Assembly (NCBI GenBank): GCA_015061495.1
Contig: SUWL01000020.1
Coordinates: 1 to 41,134, forward strand
Origin: Lentisphaerota bacterium
GTDB lineage: Bacteria; Verrucomicrobiota; Lentisphaeria; Victivallales; Victivallaceae
Reading direction: 5' to 3'
DNA: 41,134 bases
The position numbers were made by a program, and so were the translations under genes. Below, one piece after another: positions 32,957 through 40,414 of this stretch. The notes below the pieces were generated by a model. The model was given only the letters and a program-made list of their open reading frames with translations, made no database searches and was not told where the DNA came from. Each line of letters opens with the position of its first letter. Within the stretch, counting starts at the first letter, position 1.

Positions 32957-34003
32957 TTAATTGTTTTGCAAAACTTTTTCGTAAACGCTTCTGGTTTCAG
33001 CCGCGCACTTTGCCCAACTGAATTCAGCACACTGCTTTGCAATGTTTTCTGTAAAACGATGCTTTATATTTTCCCTCATAGCACTGGCAAGAGCTGCCGG
33101 AGAATCCGGATCAAAATACAGAGCCGCATCGCCGCCTACTTCATGAAAGACCGGTATATCCGAACAAATCACCGGACAATTTGCCGCAAATGCTTCAATA
33201 ACCGGCAAACCGAATCCCTCCATCAGAGAAGGAAAAATCAATGCTGAACTGGAACTGTAAAGTTCTTTCAGCTCATCATCAGAAGCATCGACGACCTTGA
33301 TTCGCTCCTTAACCCCGAGATCTTTGACCAGCGTCTCCTCGGTACTGCTTAAGGGGTATCCAACAATAATCAAGGAACATTCCGGAACCATTTTCAATGC
33401 CTTAAGAACAACTGAAAAATTTTTATAATAAGTTCTGGCACCAACAAACAGAAAACGGTTTTCTTCCAACGGGATTGACGGCATTTTCCATTCCGGACCG
33501 CCATGACATACGACATGTATCTTTTGAGCCGGCACGTTATAAAGAGTTATCAATTCATCTGCGGTAAATTGCGACGGAACAATGATGGCTTGAGCCAGAT
33601 GTGCCATGGCATATTTTGCTTTTCTTTCCCATTTGGATGCAGGAAGTTCAGGAAAACGGTCATGGATCATATCGTGCAAAGTCAAAACCATCGGTCGTTT
33701 TTGCAGATGTTGCACCAGACAATTTCCATAAAATGTGGGATGATAAATATCAAAGTTTCCCTTTTTAATTTCAGAAATTGCTTTGATACGGTTTATTCGT
33801 TCCAATATCCGGTTTTTGCCCTTAAAATGAGTTTCCCGGAAGAATCCCGGTACGGTCTTCAGTTCTTTAAGATAGAAATTATTGCTGAAAAAAAGAGGTA
33901 ATTCCCACTCAACATCCAAATGCTTTATCAGTTGAATATGGTATCTTGAAATTCCTCCGAATACTTGAGAGGAAAATATTTGATGGTCAAAAAAAATTTT
34001 CAT
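32957..34003 (-). CDS. Family 4 glycosyltransferase
   Basis: The protein has 348 residues. The N-terminal half has the glycine loop QVFGGISRYHIQLIKHL and LTLHDMIHDRFPE with VPSQFTADELITLY. The C-terminal half has RFLFVGARTYYKNFSVVLKA and the E-x7-E motif in SLMEGFGLPVIEAF, then PVICSDIPVFHEVGGDAALY. This is close to the WbdD/mannosyltransferase-like GT4 type. It overlaps the preceding gene by 4 bases and lies 22 bases from the methyltransferase, so the three are one transcript. Donor unknown. Confidence 0.93.
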   Translation of the reverse strand: MKIFFDHQIFSSQVFGGISRYHIQLIKHLDVEWELPLFFSNNFYLKELKTVPGFFRETHFKGKNRILERINRIKAISEIKKGNFDIYHPTFYGNCLVQHLQKRPMVLTLHDMIHDRFPELPASKWERKAKYAMAHLAQAIIVPSQFTADELITLYNVPAQKIHVVCHGGPEWKMPSIPLEENRFLFVGARTYYKNFSVVLKALKMVPECSLIIVGYPLSSTEETLVKDLGVKERIKVVDASDDELKELYSSSSALIFPSLMEGFGLPVIEAFAANCPVICSDIPVFHEVGGDAALYFDPDSPAALASAMRENIKHRFTENIAKQCAEFSWAKCAAETRSVYEKVLQNN

Positions 34004-34935
34004 AATATGCCGGAAAAGATTTTAGATATTTTCGCAAAAATACGTAAAAAAAGATTTTTCTTTTTATAAAACATACGATATGCATCTCTTTCGATTTCAA
34101 GAGAACAATGTTCTCCAGAAATGGGGAAGTTCAACATTTCCGGCATATCAAATGTTTGAGTGCAAAGAAATTCCGCAACATCTTTCATATCGTGAGTGCT
34201 TTGTTCTGCACCGATATTTGAAACCAAATTACGCACCGGCGAAACACACCAGGCATTATTGACCATGACGGCATAAGTCCATTGAAAATCCCACGTATTG
34301 AACCCCGGCTTCTCCGCAATAACGTTTGTCAATATTTCGTTCCATCTTGCGGCTTGCCGCCGATCATCTGGAAAGATTCCATACATTTTGTCCGGAGTGA
34401 AATCTTTCAGATCCGCATCATAAAATTTCCAAGCCCTGCGCCACGAAGCCCATCCCCAAACATGCGCATAACGATAAAAATAAGCACAATTTTTCTCATC
34501 CGGCACATAATTTCTCAATATATTGCCATTGATGTGCATTACTGAAGGATCATTGCGGTAAAACTCCAGTGCCGCAGCCGCATAGCGGAAAAAATCTTTA
34601 CCCGGCAGGCAGTCATCTTCAAGAATAATCCCCTCTTCCACCTCTGAAAAAAACCAACTTATGGAGCTGCTGACATGCTCTTTGCATCCGAGATTTTTTT
34701 CTTGAAAGCGGACTTTCACTTCGCATTTCCAGTCGATGTGTTCGAGGATGTAATTTCGTACAGCCTGACACATTTCATATTCACCGGGGCGGGACTCACG
34801 GGGACCGTCAGCAGCGATAAAAAACTGTCGCGGTGCTGCTTTGCGAATCGCTCCCAAAGTTTGTTTGACCGTTTCCAGCCGGTTGAATACCACAAAAAGT
34901 ACCGGAGGTGTCTGTTGTTGCCTTCTATTGTTCAC
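34000..34935 (-). CDS. Glycosyltransferase of the GT-A/GNT-I-like type
   Basis: The only plausible start is the GTG at 34935, since an in-frame stop lies shortly upstream and no ATG is available. The protein has 311 residues. The N-terminal PPVLFVVFNRLETVKQTL and FIAADGPRES segments form the donor fold. GIILEDDCLPGKDFFRY contains the E-D-D motif for the metal, as in GNT-I/POMGNT-like enzymes. HVWGWASWRRAW and FNTWDFQWTY are also conserved in bacterial members of this group. It is probably an inverting transferase acting on the same glycan as the next GT4. A possible promoter (TTGAGC...TATAAC) lies in the 88-base gap upstream. Confidence 0.85.
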   Translation of the reverse strand: MNNRRQQQTPPVLFVVFNRLETVKQTLGAIRKAAPRQFFIAADGPRESRPGEYEMCQAVRNYILEHIDWKCEVKVRFQEKNLGCKEHVSSSISWFFSEVEEGIILEDDCLPGKDFFRYAAAALEFYRNDPSVMHINGNILRNYVPDEKNCAYFYRYAHVWGWASWRRAWKFYDADLKDFTPDKMYGIFPDDRRQAARWNEILTNVIAEKPGFNTWDFQWTYAVMVNNAWCVSPVRNLVSNIGAEQSTHDMKDVAEFLCTQTFDMPEMLNFPISGEHCSLEIERDAYRMFYKKKNLFLRIFAKISKIFSGIL

Positions 34936-35023
34936 AGTAAAATGCCATTCTTTAATTTATGAATGAAAAATGTTCCGGTTATACTATAATGCTTCCCATC
35001 AGCTCAAGTCTGGCGCATTGCAG

Positions 35024-36163
35024 TCAGTCCACCTTATAACAGGGGGTTACTTTTATCGCATTGGGAATTTTTTTGTCGGTAATCAAGATCCAATAACCAC
35101 CGCCGCCGCAACCGCTGACCTTCCAGCCATACGCCTGATCCTTGTATTCTTCAACGGCAGCACGGATTTCATTGGTGACCATCGCCGGATACATCTCGAT
35201 TTGAGCTGCAAAACAATCTTTGGTCGCTTCACCCCATGCTTTTACATCTCGCGCCAGAATCGCCATCCAAGCCCGTTCAGCAGCATCAGCCAACTTTTTG
35301 GCACCGGCAGCATTGATTCTGGTGTTTTTAAGAACATCATAGCCCTTTTTCCGGGGAGGCAATGCCACCAGCCAGAGATTCGACTTTACAAAATCCAATG
35401 TTTCACGATCCGTTTTTGATTCTATGGAAACCGGCCAATACCCATTGTCGTAATTCAACTTATTCAAACCGGGCAGCAGCATCCCAAGCTGATCCTGTGA
35501 TCCGCTGATCGTTTTTGCTCCCGGAGGATTTTCTACGCAAAAAAGCAACTTTGCCAGCTCTTCACGATCACCGACAGGAATTTGAGTCTGCCACATTTCA
35601 ACCGCCTTTTTGCGTGAACTGGTCGCCATGCCGCTCCGATCGTTGAATTCGATATCAGGTTCAATAGACATGGTGATCACCGATCCGGGGCAAAGAGAAT
35701 TGACCGGCGGCGTATCCAGCCATCCGCCGCAAAGTTCGACCCGATACGGGATCCGGCACTCCTGACGCAACGCAGTCGTTGAACGCGCCGGCAGACCGGC
35801 TTCCGGAATTCTTTCACTGACAATCAGTTTAATGCCGAGCTTTTCACAGAAAGCTTTTTTATCAGGCGTATATCCATCGGTATTGACAAAGAAAAAATCC
35901 GGTTTTAATTCCGCGACCTCTTTTTCAAAATCCATAATGCCGGAACCGGTATTGATCCAGGCATCTTTCACGCAACGCAAAGCCTTTACCATATAAAGAC
36001 GTTCTGCATTTTTGTTGATCGTGCGGCGTCCTTTAAGTTCCCAGATCGTGGCATCGGAACCTAATCCGACATATAAATCGCCAAATTTCGCGGCCTCTTC
36101 CAAAAAAGCCACATGACCGCTGTGAAGCATGTCATAACATCCGGATACAAATACTTTTTTCAT
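35024..36163 (-). CDS. Fusion of cytidylyltransferase-like and GHMP-kinase-like domains
   Basis: The start is the ATG at 36163; a TTG nine bases earlier is possible. The protein has 379 residues. Residues 1-135 are a nucleotidyltransferase of the RfaE2/TagD type: SGCYDMLHSGHVAFLEEA (HxGH at 14-17), YVGLGSD and the ARSTTALR loop. Residues about 137-379 look like a GHMP sugar kinase: PYRVELCGGWLDTPP (sugar site), a weak phosphate loop around SGMATSSRKKAVE, ISGSQDQLGMLLPGLNKL and a C-terminal VSGCGGGGYW. One polypeptide might phosphorylate a sugar and activate it with a nucleotide, as in heptose or fucose pathways. The kinase loop departs from GLGSSS, so activity is uncertain. Confidence 0.8.
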   Translation of the reverse strand: MKKVFVSGCYDMLHSGHVAFLEEAAKFGDLYVGLGSDATIWELKGRRTINKNAERLYMVKALRCVKDAWINTGSGIMDFEKEVAELKPDFFFVNTDGYTPDKKAFCEKLGIKLIVSERIPEAGLPARSTTALRQECRIPYRVELCGGWLDTPPVNSLCPGSVITMSIEPDIEFNDRSGMATSSRKKAVEMWQTQIPVGDREELAKLLFCVENPPGAKTISGSQDQLGMLLPGLNKLNYDNGYWPVSIESKTDRETLDFVKSNLWLVALPPRKKGYDVLKNTRINAAGAKKLADAAERAWMAILARDVKAWGEATKDCFAAQIEMYPAMVTNEIRAAVEEYKDQAYGWKVSGCGGGGYWILITDKKIPNAIKVTPCYKVD

Positions 36164-36172
36164 AATCAGCAA

Positions 36173-36610
36173 GTTCTCTGCCGGGCAGGATAGCGATGTT
36201 TCCCAATATCTTCATTATTATGCTTATAAACACTCCATAAAAAATACACCGTCAAAGATGCTTTTTCAAGTTGTATCAACTTAATATAATGCAAATAATT
36301 GGTCCTCCGACGGTTTGTGACAGGAATGGGCAGAAAATCATAAAAAACAGAAAAACTGGATTGAAAATAAAATTGTATTTCTTAACGCGAAATTTGGGAG
36401 CAAATACTAAATGGTACTTGCATTTTCAACGAGTGTGTGATAAGTTATTAGTAGTATCTTTTGTCATTTTTACACCTTTGTTATTACATTAAGTTCGACT
36501 GGCAGGTCTGAACATAGTGTAGTAGCAAAGGTGAACTTTTGCAAACTATTTCTAAAGATTTTTTCGGTACTCACCGGCAAAGCCGGTGGTTTTATTGACC
36601 TGAAGGTGTA
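36173..36610. other. AT-rich intergenic region without a recognisable gene
   Basis: This stretch of about 440 bases separates two minus-strand operons. The only reading frame of note (36271-36492, +, 73 codons) has no ribosome binding site or domain and looks like chance. A TATAAT lies at 36285-36290 on the + strand without a fitting -35. The right part holds a GC-rich hairpin, listed separately. Confidence 0.6.
36572..36596 (+). terminator. GC-rich hairpin followed by T-rich sequence
   Basis: A perfect stem CACCGGC / GCCGGTG with an AAA loop is followed by GTTTTATT. It could be a + strand terminator, yet no + strand gene precedes it. It may instead be a copy of a small dispersed palindrome. 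Confidence 0.5.
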
Positions 36611-36657
36611 TAAAAAAAAGATATTATGAGAAACCTTTTACGTATCTCATAATATCT
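36611..36657 (-). terminator. Rho-independent terminator of the secreted-protein operon
   Basis: A perfect 12-bp inverted repeat (AGATATTATGAG / CTCATAATATCT) with a 15-base loop is followed on the minus strand by a run of T. It lies about 20 bases after the stop at 36680 and should end the operon that starts with the pseudopilin-like gene. Confidence 0.88.
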
Positions 36658-36679
36658 CGGAAATCAGTAAGAGTTCAGT

Positions 36680-37351
36680 TCAGAAAACAACGGTGGCTTC
36701 AGTGATGTCCGCTTCCATAATATATGGCGTTTTCTTTTCATAACCGATAAGACTGCGGGCAAAAATAGCCTGTTTTTCAGCATTGTAATTGATTACGCTG
36801 ATCCCCAAATCAGCATTGTCATTGACCCGGATGGCAAGACGGTCGGGATTCAGCGGCACGCGGCAATTGACCCAGTTGGTATCATGGATGAGTTTACCGG
36901 CCGCATCACTGATCTGATAGCGGATCTGCATACTGCCGGCATTATATTCGATCCTCAATGTATACGCCTGCCGCATCAATCCTTTGAAAGGCTTGGCAGT
37001 GGCAGGTGTTCCGAATCCGACTCCGGAATAGAAGTGGAAAAGCGAACCGGAGTCAGATCTGCCGAAACGGATGAAAGCATTCTGCATCTTTTTCCGGCTG
37101 TTGGTCACTCCCACCCAGATATTGCCGTAGGGGTTGATGCGAGTGATATTGACTTTAAATTCCACAGAAAAATTCTGTCCGGCAATCGCAGGAATGGCAA
37201 ATGATTTTTCCATATATTCCAGATTACGCCGATCCGGATAAGTAGCGGAGGTCATTTCCGGCTGGGTTGCGAAATCAAATTTGACGGTTTTAGGATCGGC
37301 AGCACCGCAAACAAGGGTGGCCATAGCGAGGACGGCAAACAATTTTTTCAT
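36680..37351 (-). CDS. Secreted protein, probably with a LamG/concanavalin-like beta-sandwich
   Basis: The protein has 223 residues with a Sec signal (MKKLFAVLAMATLVCGAAD, cleavage probably after Cys-Gly-Ala-Ala). It could also be read as a lipoprotein, but the Cys context is poor. The body is beta-rich: FSVEFKVNITRINPYGNIWVG, RQAYTLRIEYNAGSMQIRYQ, DRLAIRVNDNADLGISVI. The pattern of alternating strands with a Y-x-L-R-I-E-Y segment resembles LamG/concanavalin-type carbohydrate-binding domains, but no signature is decisive. Its start overlaps the stop of the barrel protein gene by 4 bases, so the two are made together and may act on the same polysaccharide. Confidence 0.7.
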   Translation of the reverse strand: MKKLFAVLAMATLVCGAADPKTVKFDFATQPEMTSATYPDRRNLEYMEKSFAIPAIAGQNFSVEFKVNITRINPYGNIWVGVTNSRKKMQNAFIRFGRSDSGSLFHFYSGVGFGTPATAKPFKGLMRQAYTLRIEYNAGSMQIRYQISDAAGKLIHDTNWVNCRVPLNPDRLAIRVNDNADLGISVINYNAEKQAIFARSLIGYEKKTPYIMEADITEATVVF

Positions 37352-38928
37352 TTTTCATTCCTTTCTTCCAAAAAATATTTTTTACAGAATCCATCAACCT
37401 TTTCCTTTACTCCCGGCAAAGCTGCATCATTATAAAATGCCATACCGGGAGATTCGGGAGCAAGTTTCCGAATCAAGGCGATCTGTTTTTCCAAATATTC
37501 CGCATGCTGTTCCGCATTGCCGTAACCGGCATAATTCCGGTGAGTCCCCAAACCGATAATGGTTTTATGAAGCACGCCCACTTTGCGGAGCATGGCGATA
37601 TCTTTTTTCAAACTCTCTTCCATCGGGGCATCCCAAGTGTGGTAACGCTCCGGCATGACCAGGTCGATAGTGCCGTCTTTTACCGCTTCGACAATCTCCG
37701 GCTTGAGATTGGCACCGATATGCCACAGAGCGATGAAAACATCCGGATATTTTTTGCGGAATTCCCGCAGTGCTGCCAGATACTCTTGGGGCTCGATAGT
37801 ACCGCCGAGTTCGTCATATTGCAGTCCGTCCGGAGCATCTTTTTTATCAAAAAATGCCTGGAAGTAAGCGGCATCCTTATGAGCAACACAGATTTTCAGC
37901 TGTCTGCCGCCGATTCTCCGCCAGTGTTCCGGAGCGTCGGTTCCGCAAGTGGCAAATTCCAGTTCCGACGCCGCCCCATACCAGAGAAAGTACAATGTTT
38001 TGTCTACCGCATGGATGGTAAGCTGCAGATTATTATTGTTCTGCTGGCGGTCTTCAGCGCAGATGATTTTCAGATCCAGCTGATGTCTGCCGCGCTTTGC
38101 CGGCTGCCAGAAAGCGGGAAGATCTACGGAATTTCCCGGTTCAAGGGTGATCTTTTTTTCCGTTCCGTCCGGCAGAAGTACCGTTGCCGAACCGGCTTTG
38201 CCGCCGCAATTACTGATACGGAAAGTTATCCGGTTCTTTCTGCCGGTCACCGGGAAACGGTTTTCCAGAAAAACAGCACTGTTTTTTACTGCGCTGCTCT
38301 CCTGCCGGATCATGAAATCCGGAAAGTCTCCATAGCGGAAAAATCCCTTTATCGCAGAATCTCTGCCGTCAACTCCTGCTGCAACAACCGCATATTCTCT
38401 GTCTCCGCCGTTTTTTACCGGAGGAAGCTGAAAACTGACCGCTGAACTTGCCGCAGTGGAAATCACATTGCCCTGACGGTCGATCAGCCGGATTTCCCGG
38501 ATCATGCCGCGGTATTCCAGCGGCAGCGGTTCCCACACCAGAAACGTACCGTCAGAACCGCTGCTGACCTGAAAATCGATCGGAGCAAGTTTCCCTGCGG
38601 CAGTTTCATCCACCGGACCGGATTGGATGGCGAAATCCCGGCTTTCTTTGCCGAACCGGTCACAAACCGTAAGCATATAGTAATTTTTGCCGCCGGCTCT
38701 GGTAATGATCTCTGCCCGGTTGAGTTCCGCATTAAATCTCTGCCGGGTGGCGAAAAAGATATTCTGCGCAGTGATCTTTTCCGAATAACGATATACCATT
38801 ACGAAACCATCCGGAGCATTTTTCCAGGTGATCTGCGTTTTACCGTTTTCATGACGGCACCCGGTGATTTCCAATGCCCCCAGTATGACCGGAAAGAGAA
38901 CTGCAAGCGATAAGATTATCTTTTCCAT
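37348..38928 (-). CDS. Secreted multidomain protein: FnIII-like repeats, CARDB-like domain and C-terminal barrel domain
   Basis: The protein has 526 residues with a signal peptide (MEKIILSLAVLFPVILGA). Residues about 20-105 and 115-200 look like fibronectin-type domains, and about 215-308 like a CARDB adhesion domain (NRITFRISNCGGKAGSATV). The C-terminal region (about 310-520) is a barrel-like domain shared with the upstream gene product: LQYDELGG (Asp372, Glu373), FIALWHIGA, IDLVMPERYHTW (Glu427), IIGLGTHRN and IRKLAPESPGMAFY. Two conserved acids on strand ends suggest a retaining glycosidase-like fold, though I cannot name a family. It lies 2 bases from the upstream gene. Confidence 0.75.
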   Translation of the reverse strand: MEKIILSLAVLFPVILGALEITGCRHENGKTQITWKNAPDGFVMVYRYSEKITAQNIFFATRQRFNAELNRAEIITRAGGKNYYMLTVCDRFGKESRDFAIQSGPVDETAAGKLAPIDFQVSSGSDGTFLVWEPLPLEYRGMIREIRLIDRQGNVISTAASSAVSFQLPPVKNGGDREYAVVAAGVDGRDSAIKGFFRYGDFPDFMIRQESSAVKNSAVFLENRFPVTGRKNRITFRISNCGGKAGSATVLLPDGTEKKITLEPGNSVDLPAFWQPAKRGRHQLDLKIICAEDRQQNNNNLQLTIHAVDKTLYFLWYGAASELEFATCGTDAPEHWRRIGGRQLKICVAHKDAAYFQAFFDKKDAPDGLQYDELGGTIEPQEYLAALREFRKKYPDVFIALWHIGANLKPEIVEAVKDGTIDLVMPERYHTWDAPMEESLKKDIAMLRKVGVLHKTIIGLGTHRNYAGYGNAEQHAEYLEKQIALIRKLAPESPGMAFYNDAALPGVKEKVDGFCKKYFLEERNEK

Positions 38929-38930
38929 GA

Positions 38931-40349
38931 TTACCGTACCAGCACCTTAATATCGGTCAGATGATCCAGCAGGGTATCGGCGGGATCTTCGGGGATGATT
39001 TCCATGAAAATTTCCTGGGAACCGCGTTTTTCCGGAGTCCATTCCACCTCAACGACAGCCGGTTTCGGATAGCTGGTCAGGCGGAAAGCTTCTACTGAAG
39101 CGATCTTTTTCGAAGCAATCAGTTTACCGCCGTAGACCGGATTGCCGCAGTAAAAATTCACTGTGACCGCACCGGAATCCATACCGCCGGCATTGGTGAC
39201 TCTACCGATGATTTTCACCGGTTTGCCCGCAACCGGAGTGTCGATGATCCGCAGAGCTTTGGGATAAAGATTCAGTACCGGAGAAATGAAGTATTTGGCA
39301 CACAATTCATCGGCAAAAAATATCAACGGTTTGTTGGTCATCTTTTTGCCGGTGGCATACACCCCCATGCCCGGCATTTCCGGAGCCAGACGTTTGATGG
39401 TGCGCACCTGTTCTTCCAATTCATCATTGGTAAGAGTGAAAATTTTGGCATTGCCGTGGATGCCGACGGTGATGATCGAACTGTGGAGCACATCCTGACG
39501 GCGGGCAGTTTCAATGCGGAACTTCATAGTTTCATCCGGCAGAAAACTTTTCAATTCCGGAATGAGATAATTGACATAATTTTCCAGCATCATCAGATCA
39601 ACACCTTTTTTGCGGTAGATCCCTTTGGCAAGATTCATCAGAGACGGAGTCGGCACTCCGCAGACCCACAGTGCTACAAAGAGATCTTCATTGACCGCAC
39701 AGAATTCCTGCAATCCCTTGACGGCAGTGCTTTCCCGGAGTTTGTGATCATCATAGTTGCCGATCTCGTCGATCATAATGCCGTCAAACCCTTCAGTGCC
39801 GCGGCGGTAATATTTCATAGCATCGGCGATCCCCTGTTTGGCATCGAATTTTGCGCCACGCCACTTGCCAGCCATCACCCCGCGATGTTTCCAATAAGCG
39901 ATATCTTTGGGCCCTTTGGCAAGAACCATGGTCGGATATTTACACAACTCCAGTTTGCCCTCGTTGTCATGACTGCCGAACCATGGGAAATGCAATCTTC
40001 TGGCGGTCACCGGAAACACCTTTTCGGCGGAGACTTTTTCATTGCCCTGTATAGCGGTAACGGTGGCTTTTTTCCAGCCGGTCTTACTTTCTTTAAAAGT
40101 GAACAAGGCTTCAGTTTTTCCGGCATCCAATTGGACTTCGCCGATCTTTTTGCCGTTGATTTGCGCCGAAACGGTCAATTTTTCTGCTGCATCAGCTCCG
40201 GAAACCCGGACAGCCAGAACCGCTTCATTTTCAACTACCGGAATTGCCGGACGAACGGCAATATCGTGGTCAGCCACATCGATTTTCAAAGTTCCAGCCA
40301 TAACTGCGACTCCTGCAAGAATTGAAGTTGTAATTAACGTTTTTTTCAT
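38931..40349 (-). CDS. Secreted protein: N-terminal Ig-like domain, barrel domain and C-terminal CARDB-like domain
   Basis: The protein has 472 residues with a signal peptide (MKKTLITTSILAGVAVMAG). Residues about 20-115 are Ig-like. Residues about 118-360 are the barrel-like domain: HFPWFGSHDNEG, FDGIMIDEIGNYDD (Asp194, Glu195), FVALWVCGV, VDLMMLENYVNY (Glu256), IITVGIHGN and IKRLAPEMPGMGVY. Residues about 365-472 are CARDB-like (GKPVKIIGRVTNAGGMDSG). The domain order differs from the downstream paralogue. A glycosidase-like role at the cell surface is inferred only. The ATG is preceded by AGGAGC and lies inside a 47-bp tandem duplication, overlapping a short leader frame. Confidence 0.78.
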   Translation of the reverse strand: MKKTLITTSILAGVAVMAGTLKIDVADHDIAVRPAIPVVENEAVLAVRVSGADAAEKLTVSAQINGKKIGEVQLDAGKTEALFTFKESKTGWKKATVTAIQGNEKVSAEKVFPVTARRLHFPWFGSHDNEGKLELCKYPTMVLAKGPKDIAYWKHRGVMAGKWRGAKFDAKQGIADAMKYYRRGTEGFDGIMIDEIGNYDDHKLRESTAVKGLQEFCAVNEDLFVALWVCGVPTPSLMNLAKGIYRKKGVDLMMLENYVNYLIPELKSFLPDETMKFRIETARRQDVLHSSIITVGIHGNAKIFTLTNDELEEQVRTIKRLAPEMPGMGVYATGKKMTNKPLIFFADELCAKYFISPVLNLYPKALRIIDTPVAGKPVKIIGRVTNAGGMDSGAVTVNFYCGNPVYGGKLIASKKIASVEAFRLTSYPKPAVVEVEWTPEKRGSQEIFMEIIPEDPADTLLDHLTDIKVLVR

Positions 40350-40414
40350 TGTTTGCTCCTCATGTTAATTGAAGTTGTAATTAACGTTTTTTTCATTGTT
40401 TGCTCCTCATGTTA
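40321..40414. repeat. Perfect 47-bp tandem duplication spanning a gene start
   Basis: Copies lie at 40321-40367 and 40368-40414 without a mismatch. Each contains the first nine codons and the start of the tenth codon of the minus-strand barrel gene, its ATG, its AGGAGC ribosome binding site and a TAA triplet. The TAA of the second copy is the stop codon of the pseudopilin-like gene. The unit therefore duplicated exactly across the junction of two genes. Confidence 0.98.
40346..40396 (-). CDS. 16-codon leader frame created by the duplication
   Basis: In the upstream repeat copy the ATG at 40396 has its own AGGAGC site 5 bases before it. It opens a frame reading MKKTLITTSINMRSKQ. The frame ends with a TGA that overlaps the ATG of the barrel protein gene (ATGA). 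The first ten residues equal those of the real protein; the rest read through the repeat junction. Ribosomes could start at either site, so translation of the large gene may depend on reinitiation. Whether the peptide has any role is unknown. Confidence 0.5.
   Translation of the reverse strand: MKKTLITTSINMRSKQ

Noticed and set aside
36271-36492. 73-codon + strand frame in the intergenic region
   Set aside because: AT-rich, no ribosome binding site, low-complexity Lys/Leu content, no known motif.
36572-36596. CRISPR repeat or attachment site
   Set aside because: Only one copy of the palindrome is present, with no spacers, no integrase gene and no direct repeats nearby.
37504-38445. + strand frame of 313 codons opposite the second barrel gene
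   Set aside because: Same reason: antisense shadow of a well-supported coding region, no domain or start signal.
39456-40325. Long + strand frame of 289 codons opposite the barrel gene
   Set aside because: It is antisense to a gene with signal peptide and shared domains, has no ribosome binding site and no recognisable domain; it follows from the codon pattern of the real gene.
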